Of a stretch of DNA of 16,523 nt, positions 1-7,169 are shown piece after piece. A program made the translations under genes and the position numbers. The DNA comes from Hyphomicrobiales bacterium (lineage in GTDB: Bacteria > Pseudomonadota > Alphaproteobacteria > Rhizobiales > Xanthobacteraceae). The stretch is from contig PKXB01000045.1 of assembly GCA_003133345.1 (NCBI GenBank), positions 1 to 16,523 on the forward strand, written 5' to 3'. Numbering within the stretch: the first letter of the stretch is position 1; every line of letters begins with the position of its first letter. The notes under the pieces were generated by a model. The model did no database searches, was not told the origin of the DNA, and worked only from the letters and a program-made list of their open reading frames with translations.

Positions 1-296
1 TCGTACAGTTGCGCACCGCCGTGTGGACCGGCGGTGCTCGTGACACACTGCCATTAGCAACATTCGCGTTTAATCATAATAAGTGGGAAGCTCCATGGGA
101 AACCGAGTGACCACGAACATACATCGCGGCACGCCCGCGTGATGTCCGGTCTTGCTCCGATAGCAGACATTCGCTGGTTATGCCGGAGCCTTCACGCAGC
201 CAATTAGCTGCAACTGATCAAGCTACACGGTCGGTTGTCTGCGCTCCCCCAAGCGGATACGGTGCCGCCGCGAGCGAGAAAGGCGAGGGTGGTGCA
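1..296. other. Upstream intergenic region, no supported gene
   Basis: I see no gene I can support here. The first bases could be the 3' end of an upstream gene, since all three forward frames stay open only briefly and none gives a recognisable tail. A 9-bp perfect stem (GCACCGCCG at 13-21 with CGGCGGTGC at 29-37, 7-nt loop) lies near the left edge. No T-tract follows it, so it is not a convincing intrinsic terminator. The reading frame of the downstream hydrolase extends back to 180, but that extension looks like non-coding leader. Confidence 0.4.
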
Positions 297-1262
297 ATGA
301 AATTGGTGAGCTTTGCCGCCGGTAGCGAGGAGCGCCTGGGTCTGCTCGCGGGCGAGGTCGTGGTCGATCCGCTGCTGGCGTCCGGCAACCGTGCGATGTT
401 CGCGAGCGCACTCGCCTTAATCAAATCCGGCGCGGTCGGCCTGAGCGCGGCGCGGGCGATCCTGGCCAATCCGCCAAAGCAGGCCTGCGTGGCGTTAAAG
501 GATGTGGTGCTTGCCGCGCCGCTTCGTCCAGCGACCATTTTGTGCAGCGGCAGCAACTACAAGGACCACAACGCCGAGAAGGCGAACACACCAATCAGCG
601 GCAAGGAGCCGGAGTTTTTCGTCAAGACCGCCGATTGCGTCGTCGGCCCGGACGAGCCGATCGCATTCGACGAGCGATTCTCGAAAAAGATGGACTGCGA
701 GGTCGAACTTGCAATCGTGATCGGCAAGGCTGGACGATTCATCGCCACCGACCGCGCGCTCGATCACGTGTTCGGCTACACCATCGTCAACGACGTCACC
801 GCACGCGACCGCCAGGTGCGGCGCACGCCCGAAGGCATGACCTGGTACGAGCTCGGAAGCGGCAAGGCGTTCGATTCCGGCGCTCCGCTCGGGCCCTGTA
901 TCGTCACCGCCGACGAGATCGCCGATCCGCAGAAGCTCAAGGTGATGTCGCGTATCAACGGCGAGTTGCGGCAATCAAGCAGCACGTCGAACATGATCTG
1001 GAGCTGTGCTGAGCTGATCCACTTCTTCTCGCGCAACTTCACGCTCAAGCCTGGCATGGTCATCATCACCGGCACACCGGCCGGCACCGCGTGGTCGGCC
1101 GACAAGGAGCTTGGCGGCAAGGGCGTGACGCAGCCGGGACTGGTGCCTGCGACGCGCTATTGCCTGCCGGGCGACGTGATCGAGTGCGAGGTGGAAAACA
1201 TCGGCGTTCTGCGCAATCCGGTCGCGAAGGCGGAAGAAGCGGCGGCTCGCATCGGCGCCTAA
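297..1262 (+). CDS. Fumarylacetoacetate hydrolase (FAH) family protein
   Basis: This is a predicted cytoplasmic, metal-dependent hydrolase, isomerase or decarboxylase of the FAH superfamily, 321 aa. These enzymes act on 2-keto or acylpyruvate-type intermediates of aromatic and sugar-acid catabolism. The catalytic fold begins near residue 79 with a GSNYKDH segment. The metal-ligand pattern is visible as E135 and E137 in CEVELAIVIG and D166 in NDVTARD. An ITGTPAG loop follows at about 257-263. I chose the ATG at 297 because the protein then starts MKLVSF, as family members do, and because a purine-rich GGCGAGGG site precedes it. The frame is open back to 180, but those residues look non-coding. 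The exact substrate cannot be read from the sequence. The Bug-type binding protein 58 bp downstream suggests a carboxylate catabolic context. Confidence 0.85.
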   Translation: MKLVSFAAGSEERLGLLAGEVVVDPLLASGNRAMFASALALIKSGAVGLSAARAILANPPKQACVALKDVVLAAPLRPATILCSGSNYKDHNAEKANTPISGKEPEFFVKTADCVVGPDEPIAFDERFSKKMDCEVELAIVIGKAGRFIATDRALDHVFGYTIVNDVTARDRQVRRTPEGMTWYELGSGKAFDSGAPLGPCIVTADEIADPQKLKVMSRINGELRQSSSTSNMIWSCAELIHFFSRNFTLKPGMVIITGTPAGTAWSADKELGGKGVTQPGLVPATRYCLPGDVIECEVENIGVLRNPVAKAEEAAARIGA

Positions 1263-1320
1263 AGTTATGGCCAGCGCGAAGACAGCGCCCGGACAGAGTT
1301 AACGCTTAGGGAGAACGTCC

Positions 1321-2313
1321 ATGGATCGCCGCAAATTTCTGCAAGGCGCGCTTGCCACGCCGGTGATTGGCACGATTGGCTCACCGGCGCTCGCGCAGGC
1401 TTGGCCGACACGCAATGTCACCATCATCGTGGCGTTCCCGCCGGGCGGGCAGGCCGATTTCGCAGCGCGGCCGGTGGCGCTGGGATTGCAGAAGATTTTC
1501 GGCACGTCGTGCATCGTTTTCAATCGCTCCGGCGCGGGAGGCATGCTCGGCAATGCCGCAGCCGCGCGTGCCGAGCCCGACGGCTACACGCTGCTGATGG
1601 CGCTGTCCTCGATGACCTTCTTGCCGGAAACGGAACGGCTCTTCGGCCGCAATCCGTCCTACGAGTACGACCAGCTTGTTCCGATCGCGCGTGTGCTCGC
1701 GGATCCGGCTGTGCTGTGCGTGCGAAGCGACGCGCCCTGGAAATCGGTGGCCGATCTCGTCGCCGATGCGAAGAAACAGCCGGGCCAGATTTCGTTCAGC
1801 TCATCGGGCAATTACGGTGCCACGCACGTGCCTTTCGAAATGTTCCAGCAGGCTGCGGGCATCAAGCTTATGCACGTCCCGTATCGCGGTGGCGGGCCGG
1901 CGCTGACGGCATTCATCGGCGCGCAGGTCGATATTACGGCGCAGGCACCGGGCGTGATCAATCAGTTTGCGCGCGACGGCAAGGTCCGGCTGCTTGCGCA
2001 TTGGGGCGGCAAGCCGACACCGGAACTGGCCGGCATTCCGACCATGATAGAGCTCGGCTACAAGGACGTCGAATATTACATTTGGGCAGGCCTGTTCGCG
2101 CCGAAGGGCACGCCCGCGCCGGTCATCACACGGCTGCGCGACGCCATGCGGCAGGTGATGGCGGACCCGCAGATAACCGGGGTTTTCGAGAAGGCCGGCA
2201 GCCCCGCCGCCTACATGGATCAGCCGGAATTCGCGAAATTTGTCGAAACCGACGTCGAGCGACTGATCCCGATAGTTCGCAAAATCGGAAGACTGGACGA
2301 GAAAGAGAAATGA
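1321..2313 (+). CDS. Tripartite tricarboxylate transporter substrate-binding protein (Bug family)
   Basis: This is a 330-aa periplasmic solute-binding protein of the TctC/Bug family. Such proteins capture carboxylates or aromatic acids and deliver them to TctAB-type membrane transporters; many are orphans without tctA or tctB nearby, as here. The N-terminus looks like a twin-arginine signal peptide: RRKFLQG at residues 3-9, then a short hydrophobic stretch, with likely cleavage after ALA at 23-25. The mature protein opens with the family's typical strand and loop, IIVAFPPGGQADFAAR (about 35-50), and carries the central VPYRGGGPALTAF segment. The ATG at 1321 is preceded by a GGGAGA ribosome-binding site. 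It may share a transcript with the FAH-family gene 58 bp upstream. The ligand is unknown. Confidence 0.9.
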   Translation: MDRRKFLQGALATPVIGTIGSPALAQAWPTRNVTIIVAFPPGGQADFAARPVALGLQKIFGTSCIVFNRSGAGGMLGNAAAARAEPDGYTLLMALSSMTFLPETERLFGRNPSYEYDQLVPIARVLADPAVLCVRSDAPWKSVADLVADAKKQPGQISFSSSGNYGATHVPFEMFQQAAGIKLMHVPYRGGGPALTAFIGAQVDITAQAPGVINQFARDGKVRLLAHWGGKPTPELAGIPTMIELGYKDVEYYIWAGLFAPKGTPAPVITRLRDAMRQVMADPQITGVFEKAGSPAAYMDQPEFAKFVETDVERLIPIVRKIGRLDEKEK

Positions 2314-2527
2314 AAGTCGGACAGCGAAGGTTTTTGTCTCAGCAGAAAGACAAGAAGAGAAAAGAGAAACGACCGAGGCATCCGGCTGAGAAAATGCAAT
2401 TTTAAGACAGCAGTAGGATAATTGTGAGGACGTGAACCCTAACTCTGCCAGGTAGTGATAGCGCATCGCAGCTAGGTTGTCGTAACAAAAGGCGCTACGC
2501 GTTTAATGCAAGCGGGTTTTGATCTTC
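2314..2527. other. AT-richer intergenic segment at the left edge of the accessory block
   Basis: Composition shifts here from GC-rich core sequence to an A-rich stretch, and the following genes keep AT-richer codons. I looked for a copy of the tRNA-Gly 3' end (the expected attL of a tRNA-integrated element) and found none. A 31-codon basic ORF that overlaps the preceding stop codon (ATGA at 2310) reads through this stretch but has no other support. Confidence 0.4.
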
Positions 2528-3256
2528 ATGATCCAAACAACCGATAGCCAACAACTCACGTTGCCGGATCGTAAAGAGATTACCCTTTGCGAAGCGGTTA
2601 CCGCCTTTGTCTATGGCAAAGCCAGTGACGCCACGCAGCAGATGCTCTATGGCGACGCGGAAACTCAGGAGCAAAGCGCTAGAGCAAAGGAATTGATCGA
2701 ACGATTACATAGTGCGGCCTATGCTGGGCGCATCAAATTTCGTGCCCTAAAAAATGGCGATGATCACACGGACGGACACAAGGACATCGACCGCCTTTAT
2801 TTTAGCGAGCCGCGCGGCCTCCGCTGGAACTGCGATGAAATCTGGAACCGCGATCTGAGCCGCGATCACCCCAAATTTAAGTCTCGACCACCATATTTCA
2901 GGATGGATTGGCGTGATGTTCATCTTGACCGCGAAGCCTTTGAGGCCTTGCTGCAAGATATGGGCGTTTCGGTCCAGCAAAGTCTCAATGCTGACCATCC
3001 GGACAAACAAAAGATTTTAAAAACTGGCATGCCGGGGCGACCGACTTCCAAACACCTCGTTCTGAATATGGCTCGACGCCGGCTCGATGCCGGGGACTGT
3101 CCAACCAGTTTAATTGCTTTTTCGAAGCAACTCGCCGACGAGCTAGCCAAGTCTGAACCAGAGACGCCCCTAATGACGCCGAAGTCTGTTGCCAATGCCA
3201 TCAGGGAGATGTGGCGTACGCACCCGAAGGCGCCCAAAATTATCGACCGCTCCTGA
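2528..3256 (+). CDS. Hypothetical protein of the accessory block
   Basis: I do not recognise this 242-aa protein. It is soluble and charged, with no signal peptide or membrane segment. An N-terminal region (about 1-60) is followed by a Trp/Tyr- and Asp-rich middle (about 80-130, including YFRMDWRDVHLDREAFEALL). The basic C-terminal part, GRPTSKHLVLNMARRRLDAG followed later by TPKSVANAIREMWR, resembles the helical tails of small DNA-associated proteins seen in rhizobial accessory regions; that resemblance is an inference. I chose the ATG at 2528 because a GGG-containing Shine-Dalgarno lies 11 bp upstream; a TTG at 2519 is in frame but too close to it. Codon use (many AAA, TTT, AAT) differs from the flanking core genes, consistent with acquired DNA. 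Confidence 0.65.
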   Translation: MIQTTDSQQLTLPDRKEITLCEAVTAFVYGKASDATQQMLYGDAETQEQSARAKELIERLHSAAYAGRIKFRALKNGDDHTDGHKDIDRLYFSEPRGLRWNCDEIWNRDLSRDHPKFKSRPPYFRMDWRDVHLDREAFEALLQDMGVSVQQSLNADHPDKQKILKTGMPGRPTSKHLVLNMARRRLDAGDCPTSLIAFSKQLADELAKSEPETPLMTPKSVANAIREMWRTHPKAPKIIDRS

Positions 3257-3352
3257 ATTGTTGGCGCCGGAAATCGCCCAAAAATATCGTCGTTTCTGAA
3301 TTTCATGCTCCTATTTTGTGCGCAGTTATCTTTGGTATCGGTACCTCACATA

Positions 3353-3369
3353 GCCGGGATAGGCCCGGC
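3353..3369. promoter_or_regulatory. Inverted repeat in the leader of the HTH gene
   Basis: GCCGGG (3353-3358) and CCCGGC (3364-3369) form a 6-bp perfect stem with a 5-nt loop, ending 17 bp before the start codon of the small DNA-binding protein. It could be an operator for that protein or a structure in its mRNA leader. The sequence alone does not decide between these. Confidence 0.3.
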
Positions 3370-3386
3370 GCGAGTGAGGCGACGCG

Positions 3387-3641
3387 ATGACAACGTCCAT
3401 TCCCGATACTCCAGACGCGCTGCTGACACGCGTCCGAACAGCCGAGGCACTCACCGAGGCCGGCTTCCCGGTTAAGGCAAAGACGCTCGCAACCAAAGCG
3501 ACGCGAGGTGGCGGGCCGCCCTATAGCAAGTTCGGCCTGCGGGTACTGTATCGCTGGGACGATGCATTGGCCTGGGCAAAGGGGCGCCTGACTGCAGCAC
3601 ACTGCAGTACGTCCGAACAAGACGCGAGGCCAGCGTCATGA
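3387..3641 (+). CDS. Small helix-turn-helix DNA-binding protein, excisionase/AlpA-like
   Basis: This 84-aa protein matches the pattern of the compact winged-helix DNA-binding proteins (MerR/excisionase/AlpA type) common in integrative elements of Hyphomicrobiales. A helical start, RVRTAEALTEAGFPV (about 16-30), is followed by a second helix. Then comes the typical turn and wing, GGGPPYSKFGLRVLYRW (about 42-58), and a closing helix DALAWAKGRL. In mobile elements such proteins direct excision or activate integrase and early genes. No integrase gene is visible in this window. The ATG at 3387 gives the expected length, and a GAGGCGA site lies just upstream. The stop codon overlaps the next short ORF as ATGA, suggesting a compact operon of small genes. 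DNA-binding identity is fairly secure; the specific role is inference. Confidence 0.7.
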   Translation: MTTSIPDTPDALLTRVRTAEALTEAGFPVKAKTLATKATRGGGPPYSKFGLRVLYRWDDALAWAKGRLTAAHCSTSEQDARPAS

Positions 3642-3739
3642 CCCAAATATTCCGGTCTGAAAATCTAATACGAGATCGCTCGCGCAGCGGGGCGTCTTCG
3701 CGCTGCATCACCATCGTAAACCCAACGAAGAAGGACTGA
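3638..3739 (+). CDS. Possible 33-aa micro-ORF overlapping the HTH gene
   Basis: An ORF of 33 codons begins at an ATGA overlap with the stop codon of the HTH gene and ends 5 bp before the next small ORF. The product is polar and basic, with an Arg/Ser-rich middle (RDRSRSGASSR), and matches nothing I know. Only its position in a tight chain of small ORFs supports it, so it could be non-coding. Confidence 0.25.
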   Translation: MTQIFRSENLIRDRSRSGASSRCITIVNPTKKD

Positions 3740-3744
3740 CCATC

Positions 3745-3909
3745 ATGTCTCGAGCTTCCGATTATCGCAAACGTGACCGAGCGCTCACAAAATTGCTTGC
3801 TGTTGTCGAGAAAGAAAAGGCGGGCAGAGCTGCCGAAGACGAATTGAACAAGGCGATCGACGAACTCGCTGTCGCACAGATCACCGTGACTTTAATTCAC
3901 TTCGTATGA
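3745..3909 (+). CDS. Small hypothetical protein, 54 aa
   Basis: This short ORF has a good ribosome-binding site (AAGGA, 10 bp before the ATG). It encodes a 54-aa highly charged peptide, largely alpha-helical by composition. Its central stretch LLAVVEKEKAGRAAEDELNK (about 18-37) has the heptad-like spacing of a short coiled coil. I recognise no family. It sits between the HTH gene and the BrxL remnant, in the same orientation, and its stop codon again overlaps an ATG as ATGA. Such tiny helical proteins are common in prophages and integrative elements. It may be a real accessory gene or a truncated remnant. Confidence 0.45.
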   Translation: MSRASDYRKRDRALTKLLAVVEKEKAGRAAEDELNKAIDELAVAQITVTLIHFV

Positions 3910-3954
3910 GCGTGCCATGACCAAGAAAGCCACATCAACATATAGGAGGACAAA

Positions 3955-4113
3955 ATGAACCTGGAAAAATCCGTCCAAAAAACTGAACCTTATATCCTCA
4001 TCGAGGGGCCTAGGTGGGGTGACGCCGAGTTCAATGGCAAGTGGCTGCTAACGGCTGCGAAGGCCGCGTGCATTTTGGCGGTGCATTATCGGGCCGCGAT
4101 CAGAACGCAGTGA
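3955..4113 (+). CDS. Small hypothetical protein, 52 aa, overlapping the BrxL remnant
   Basis: This ORF has the strongest ribosome-binding site in the block: TAGGAGG, 8 bp upstream of the ATG. It encodes 52 aa with an EPYILIEGPRWGDAEFNGKW segment (about 11-30) followed by an Ala-rich helix. I recognise no family. Its second half is read through DNA that, in another frame, encodes the start of the BrxL-like sequence. The natural C-terminus of this protein may therefore have been lost and replaced by out-of-frame readthrough past a deletion junction near 4036-4044. Its TGA overlaps an in-frame GTG of the BrxL fragment (GTGA at 4110-4113), which could allow translational coupling. Confidence 0.45.
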   Translation: MNLEKSVQKTEPYILIEGPRWGDAEFNGKWLLTAAKAACILAVHYRAAIRTQ

Positions 4114-4913
4114 ACAAGACGGTTAGCGGCCTGTTGAAGCTAATCTACCCAGACCCCGAGATGGCTGTGCCGGACGATATTTTGGAGTGGTGCGTGAGGC
4201 TTGCGCTGGAAATGCGCCGTCGGGTGAAAGAACAGCAGAAGCGGATCGGATCGGCCGAATTCCGTAACACTCAGTTCAGTTACAGCATGGGCCTTGAGGG
4301 CATCGAGAAGTTCGTTGCTACGCCGGAGCTTCAGAGCGAGGACAGCATCGGGACCGATCCTCTGCCGGCCGGTCAAGTGTGGGCGATCAGCCCAGGTGGA
4401 CAGGATGAGGCGGCCGGCCTCTTTCGGATTGAGGTCACGGAGGGACCAGGCGGTGGCGTGCGGATTCTCAACCAGTCGCCACCTGCGCCGTTCCGGGAGA
4501 GCGTGAAGATCGCGGAGCAAAATCTTTACGCGCGCGCAAATGAGCTAGTCGGTGACCGGAATCCGCGCGAACACGAATTCGCCGTCCAGCTCCGATCTTT
4601 CGACGCGGCAAAGAGCGGGGCGGCCCTGGGTGTCGGCGTGCTGATCGCCTTGGCATCCTCCCTACTCGGTAAGCCGCTTAAAGGTGGGCTTGCCGTTGTC
4701 GGTGGGATCAATCTCGGCGGGTCGATCGAGCAGGTTCACAATCCAATCGACGTCGTAGAACTTGCTCTCGAAAAGGGTGCTACCAACGTGCTGATGCCTG
4801 TCGCGTGCCGCCGCGCGATGATGGACCTGTCCGATGACGTCGCGACGAAGGTCCAGGTCGTTTTTTACCTCGATGCTGCGGACGCTCTTCGGAAGGCGGT
4901 CCACGAGGGCTAG
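4041..4913 (+). CDS. brxL: Truncated BrxL: C-terminal part of the BREX Lon-like protein, probably decayed
   Basis: BrxL belongs to type I BREX phage-defence systems and is an AAA+ protein with a C-terminal Lon-protease-like fold. Full-length members are, from memory, roughly 670-700 aa; this frame gives at most 290 aa (GTG at 4041). What remains matches the end of the family: GRDQNAVNKTVSGLLKLIYP (about 18-37), ALEMRRRVKEQQKRIGSAEF (55-74), DPLPAGQVWAISPGG (106-120), then the S16-like fold with RSFDAAKSGAALGVGVLIAL (185-204) and KGGLAVVGGINLGGSIE (214-230). The N-terminal domain and Walker A/B ATPase motifs are missing, and no other brx or pgl gene is present. Where Lon has its catalytic Ser (DGPSAG), this protein reads DAAKSG, so peptidase activity is unlikely, as in BrxL generally. 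No ribosome-binding site precedes the GTG at 4041; a GTG at 4110 could be coupled to the upstream ORF. It is most likely a remnant, although the frame is intact over its whole length. Confidence 0.75.
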   Translation: MAANGCEGRVHFGGALSGRDQNAVNKTVSGLLKLIYPDPEMAVPDDILEWCVRLALEMRRRVKEQQKRIGSAEFRNTQFSYSMGLEGIEKFVATPELQSEDSIGTDPLPAGQVWAISPGGQDEAAGLFRIEVTEGPGGGVRILNQSPPAPFRESVKIAEQNLYARANELVGDRNPREHEFAVQLRSFDAAKSGAALGVGVLIALASSLLGKPLKGGLAVVGGINLGGSIEQVHNPIDVVELALEKGATNVLMPVACRRAMMDLSDDVATKVQVVFYLDAADALRKAVHEG

Positions 4914-5101
4914 AATGATGATACCGCGAATTGTGTCGCTCCGTCGTTCATCGCGATTTCGGTAATCAGCTTCTTCATGACCGCACGAGCCACGCCCCTG
5001 GCATGCGTCGCGCCGGGGCCCTGCCCGCGACAGCTGCTAGCTATGTGCTAGCTAGGCATCTGCTCGGCGGTGACCAAAACTCAATAAGTCATTGAAATAA
5101 T
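4914..5101. other. Gene-free spacer between the BrxL remnant and tRNA-Gly
   Basis: I see no supported gene in this segment. It contains an imperfect repeat of GCTAGCTA at 5036-5043 and 5047-5054. These can also pair as a 7-bp stem (CTAGCTA 5037-5043 with TAGCTAG 5049-5055). Short open frames exist on both strands, but none has a ribosome-binding site or a familiar product. Because it abuts the tRNA 3' end, it is where an attachment site of a tRNA-targeted element would lie. Confidence 0.4.
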
Positions 5102-5176
<75 letters not shown>

Positions 5177-5274
5177 ATCCGTTAGATATATGGCCGATCT
5201 GGCACTACCGGCCGCCAAGCCCGAACCTATAGCCAAAAGGTTGACCACAATGCAACCACGGCCCGTTCAGGCCG

Positions 5275-5553
5275 TTAATCCCGATTAATGCGGCGCTTGC
5301 GGTGCCGCTTGGGAGGCTCGGTGCCCTGCCGCTGCCAGCCCGGCCCGGCCGGATTGTGGTTGCAAAAGCCACGATTGCCGGCGATCACGTTCGGCCGGCA
5401 CTCCTCGACCGAGCGATAATGGCAATCCCATATGACGTCGCCCCAACCGACATCCACCACCGCGCACCAGGGGGCGCTCCCATAGGCCTGCACCGGCCTT
5501 AGGTCGAAAGCCATGACGGCGATGAAAACGGCGGCGGCCAGCACATAACGCAT
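5275..5553 (-). CDS. DUF3551 family small secreted protein
   Basis: This 92-aa protein has a clear signal peptide: MRYVLAAAVFIAVMAF, then cleavage after VQA at about 21-23. A short mature domain of DUF3551 type follows, a family abundant in Bradyrhizobium and relatives. Its hallmark is a few conserved cysteines around a WC motif and a late GFC-NP motif; here they are C30 (PWC), C44, C52 and C64 (GFCNHNP), probably two disulfides in the periplasm. The tail is strongly basic (PKRHRKRR). The function of the family is unknown. The frame is open back to 5604, but the ATG at 5553 places the signal peptide at the N-terminus and has a GAGG site upstream. The gene is divergent from the deacylase gene, with 63 bp between the starts. 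Confidence 0.75.
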   Translation of the reverse strand: MRYVLAAAVFIAVMAFDLRPVQAYGSAPWCAVVDVGWGDVIWDCHYRSVEECRPNVIAGNRGFCNHNPAGPGWQRQGTEPPKRHRKRRINRD

Positions 5554-5616
5554 CGACTTCGACCTCGTCAGTTCCCGCGTGATACTAACACCAGTCCCTG
5601 CCAAATTGTTGCAATC

Positions 5617-6132
5617 ATGGCGACGACTCCCGAACAGCTATTCGCCGCTCTCGATGCGCTTGGCATCCCGCACCAGACCGTGAAACACCCGCCGCTGTTC
5701 ACGGTCGAGCAAAGCCAAGCCTTGCGCGGGCAGATCCCCGGCGGCCACACCAAGAACCTGTTCCTGCGCGACAAGAAATACGAGCTTTATCTGGTGGTGG
5801 CGCTGGAAGATGCCGAGATCGACCTGAAAGGCCTCCATCGCCAGCTCGGCGCCACCGGGCGCTTCTCGTTCGGCGCGTCCGACCTGCTGCGCGAGGTATG
5901 TGGGGTCGAGCCCGGCGCGGTAACGCCGTTCGGCGCCATCAACGACACCGAGGGCCGCGTCACCGTGGTGCTCGATGCCGCCATGATGGAACACGAGACG
6001 CTCAACTATCATCCGCTGGTCAACACCATGACCACCTCGATTGCGCGCGACGATCTGGTGAAGTTCCTGGAATCGACCGGCCATATACCCCGCATCGAGC
6101 ACGTTTCCGGACGCGCGCCGGACGCCCCCTGA
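5617..6132 (+). CDS. Prolyl-tRNA editing protein, ProXp-ala/PrdX (YbaK-like) family
   Basis: This is a 171-aa free-standing member of the YbaK/INS superfamily. Family members of this type hydrolyse mischarged Ala-tRNA(Pro) in trans, backing up prolyl-tRNA synthetases that lack an editing domain, a common arrangement in alphaproteobacteria. The sequence shows the family's order: HPPLFTVEQSQALRGQIPGG (24-43), then HTKNLFLRDKK (44-54) with the conserved catalytic-type lysine K46, and LGATGRFSFGASDLL followed by PGAVTPFGAIND, the substrate-pocket loop. Length is normal for the family. No strong Shine-Dalgarno is visible before the ATG at 5617, but the protein start fits. The gene lies 88 bp upstream of the thioredoxin gene. 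Family assignment is firm; the exact misacylated substrate is inferred. Confidence 0.88.
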   Translation: MATTPEQLFAALDALGIPHQTVKHPPLFTVEQSQALRGQIPGGHTKNLFLRDKKYELYLVVALEDAEIDLKGLHRQLGATGRFSFGASDLLREVCGVEPGAVTPFGAINDTEGRVTVVLDAAMMEHETLNYHPLVNTMTTSIARDDLVKFLESTGHIPRIEHVSGRAPDAP

Positions 6133-6220
6133 CCCGATTGCAATCACCGGCCGGATAACCCATTTAATCGAGCATGGAACCGGGCCACAGGCCCGCGAAT
6201 AGCGGAATACGCGAGGAACA

Positions 6221-7126
6221 ATGCTGCAAAACGGCGGGGCAATGACGGCGGCGGCCGACAGCGCGGTCGTTGAGACGACCACGCAAGGCTTCCTCAAGGA
6301 CGTGATCGAGGAATCCAAGCGCCAGCCGGTGCTGGTCGATTTCTGGGCGCCCTGGTGCGGGCCCTGCAAGCAGCTCACCCCGATCCTGGAAAAGGCGGTG
6401 AAGGCGGCCAAGGGCAAGGTCAAGCTCGCCAAGATGGATATCGACAAGCATCCGGAAATTCCCGGCCAGATGGGCATCCAATCGATCCCGGCGGTGATCG
6501 CCTTTGCCAACGGCCAGCCGGTCGACGGCTTCATGGGCGCGCTGCCCGAAGCCCAAGTGATCGCGTTCCTCGAACGGGTGACCAAGGGCAGGATCGGCGC
6601 CGAGGAAAAGGATCTGCTGAAAGAAGCCGATGCCGCGTTCGCCGCCGGCAACGCGGCCGAGGCCGTCAATCTTTACGGGCAACTTCTGACTCAAGATGGC
6701 GGCAATGTCGCGGCGCTCGCCGGTCTCGCGCGCTGCTATGTGCAGACCGGCGCGCTCGAGCAGGCCAAGCAGACGCTCGCCATGGTGCCGGAGGCCAAGC
6801 GCAACGAAGCGCCGGTCGCCGCCGCGCGCGCCGCGCTCGACATCGCCGAGCAGGCCAAATCGGTCGGACCGATCGATGAGTTGGAGAGACAAGTCGCAGC
6901 CGATCCGCTCGACCATCAGGCGCGCTTCGACCTCGCCGCCGCGCTCAACGCCAAGGGCAAGCGCGCGGAAGCCGCCGAACATCTGATCGCGATCGTCAAG
7001 CGCGACCGCAAATGGAACGAGGACGGCGCGCGCAAACAACTCGTGCAGTTTTTCGAGGCCTGGGGTCCGACCGACCCGGCCACCGTGGACGGCCGCAAGC
7101 GGCTGTCGTCGATTTTGTTTTCGTGA
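6221..7126 (+). CDS. Thioredoxin-TPR protein, CnoX/YbbN-like chaperedoxin
   Basis: This is a 301-aa cytoplasmic protein with an N-terminal thioredoxin domain and a C-terminal TPR-like helical region, the architecture of CnoX (YbbN). CnoX is a holdase that protects proteins from oxidative overfolding and passes them to GroEL/ES. The thioredoxin domain covers about 15-125 and carries a full WCGPC active site (W45-C49) and the cis-proline loop QSIPAVIAF. E. coli CnoX lacks the two-cysteine motif, so this homologue should retain redox activity, as reported for some alphaproteobacterial homologues. Helical repeats follow from about 130 (EADAAFAAGNAAEAVNLYGQ) to the end. A GAGGA site lies just before the ATG at 6221; M8 is an alternative start. 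The LON-domain gene follows after 43 bp, probably in one operon. Confidence 0.88.
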   Translation: MLQNGGAMTAAADSAVVETTTQGFLKDVIEESKRQPVLVDFWAPWCGPCKQLTPILEKAVKAAKGKVKLAKMDIDKHPEIPGQMGIQSIPAVIAFANGQPVDGFMGALPEAQVIAFLERVTKGRIGAEEKDLLKEADAAFAAGNAAEAVNLYGQLLTQDGGNVAALAGLARCYVQTGALEQAKQTLAMVPEAKRNEAPVAAARAALDIAEQAKSVGPIDELERQVAADPLDHQARFDLAAALNAKGKRAEAAEHLIAIVKRDRKWNEDGARKQLVQFFEAWGPTDPATVDGRKRLSSILFS

Positions 7127-7169
7127 CGCTTTCGCGCCGGAACGGCACCGGCGCGCGGAGTAACGTGCA

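Noticed and set aside
13..37. A 9-bp GC-rich hairpin at the left edge as a terminator
   Set aside because: No T-tract follows and the upstream gene is not visible.
2310..2405. A 31-codon basic ORF overlapping the stop codon of the Bug-family gene
   Set aside because: The ATGA overlap is suggestive, but there is no ribosome-binding site and the product is a low-complexity Lys/Arg-rich peptide.
4935..5097. Short frames on both strands between brxL and tRNA-Gly
   Set aside because: All are under 50 codons, lack ribosome-binding sites and do not match known peptides.
2314..5101. Direct repeats of the tRNA-Gly 3' end as attL/attR
   Set aside because: I searched by eye for the sequence around GGAGCGGGCGAAGG at the left side of the block and found no second copy.
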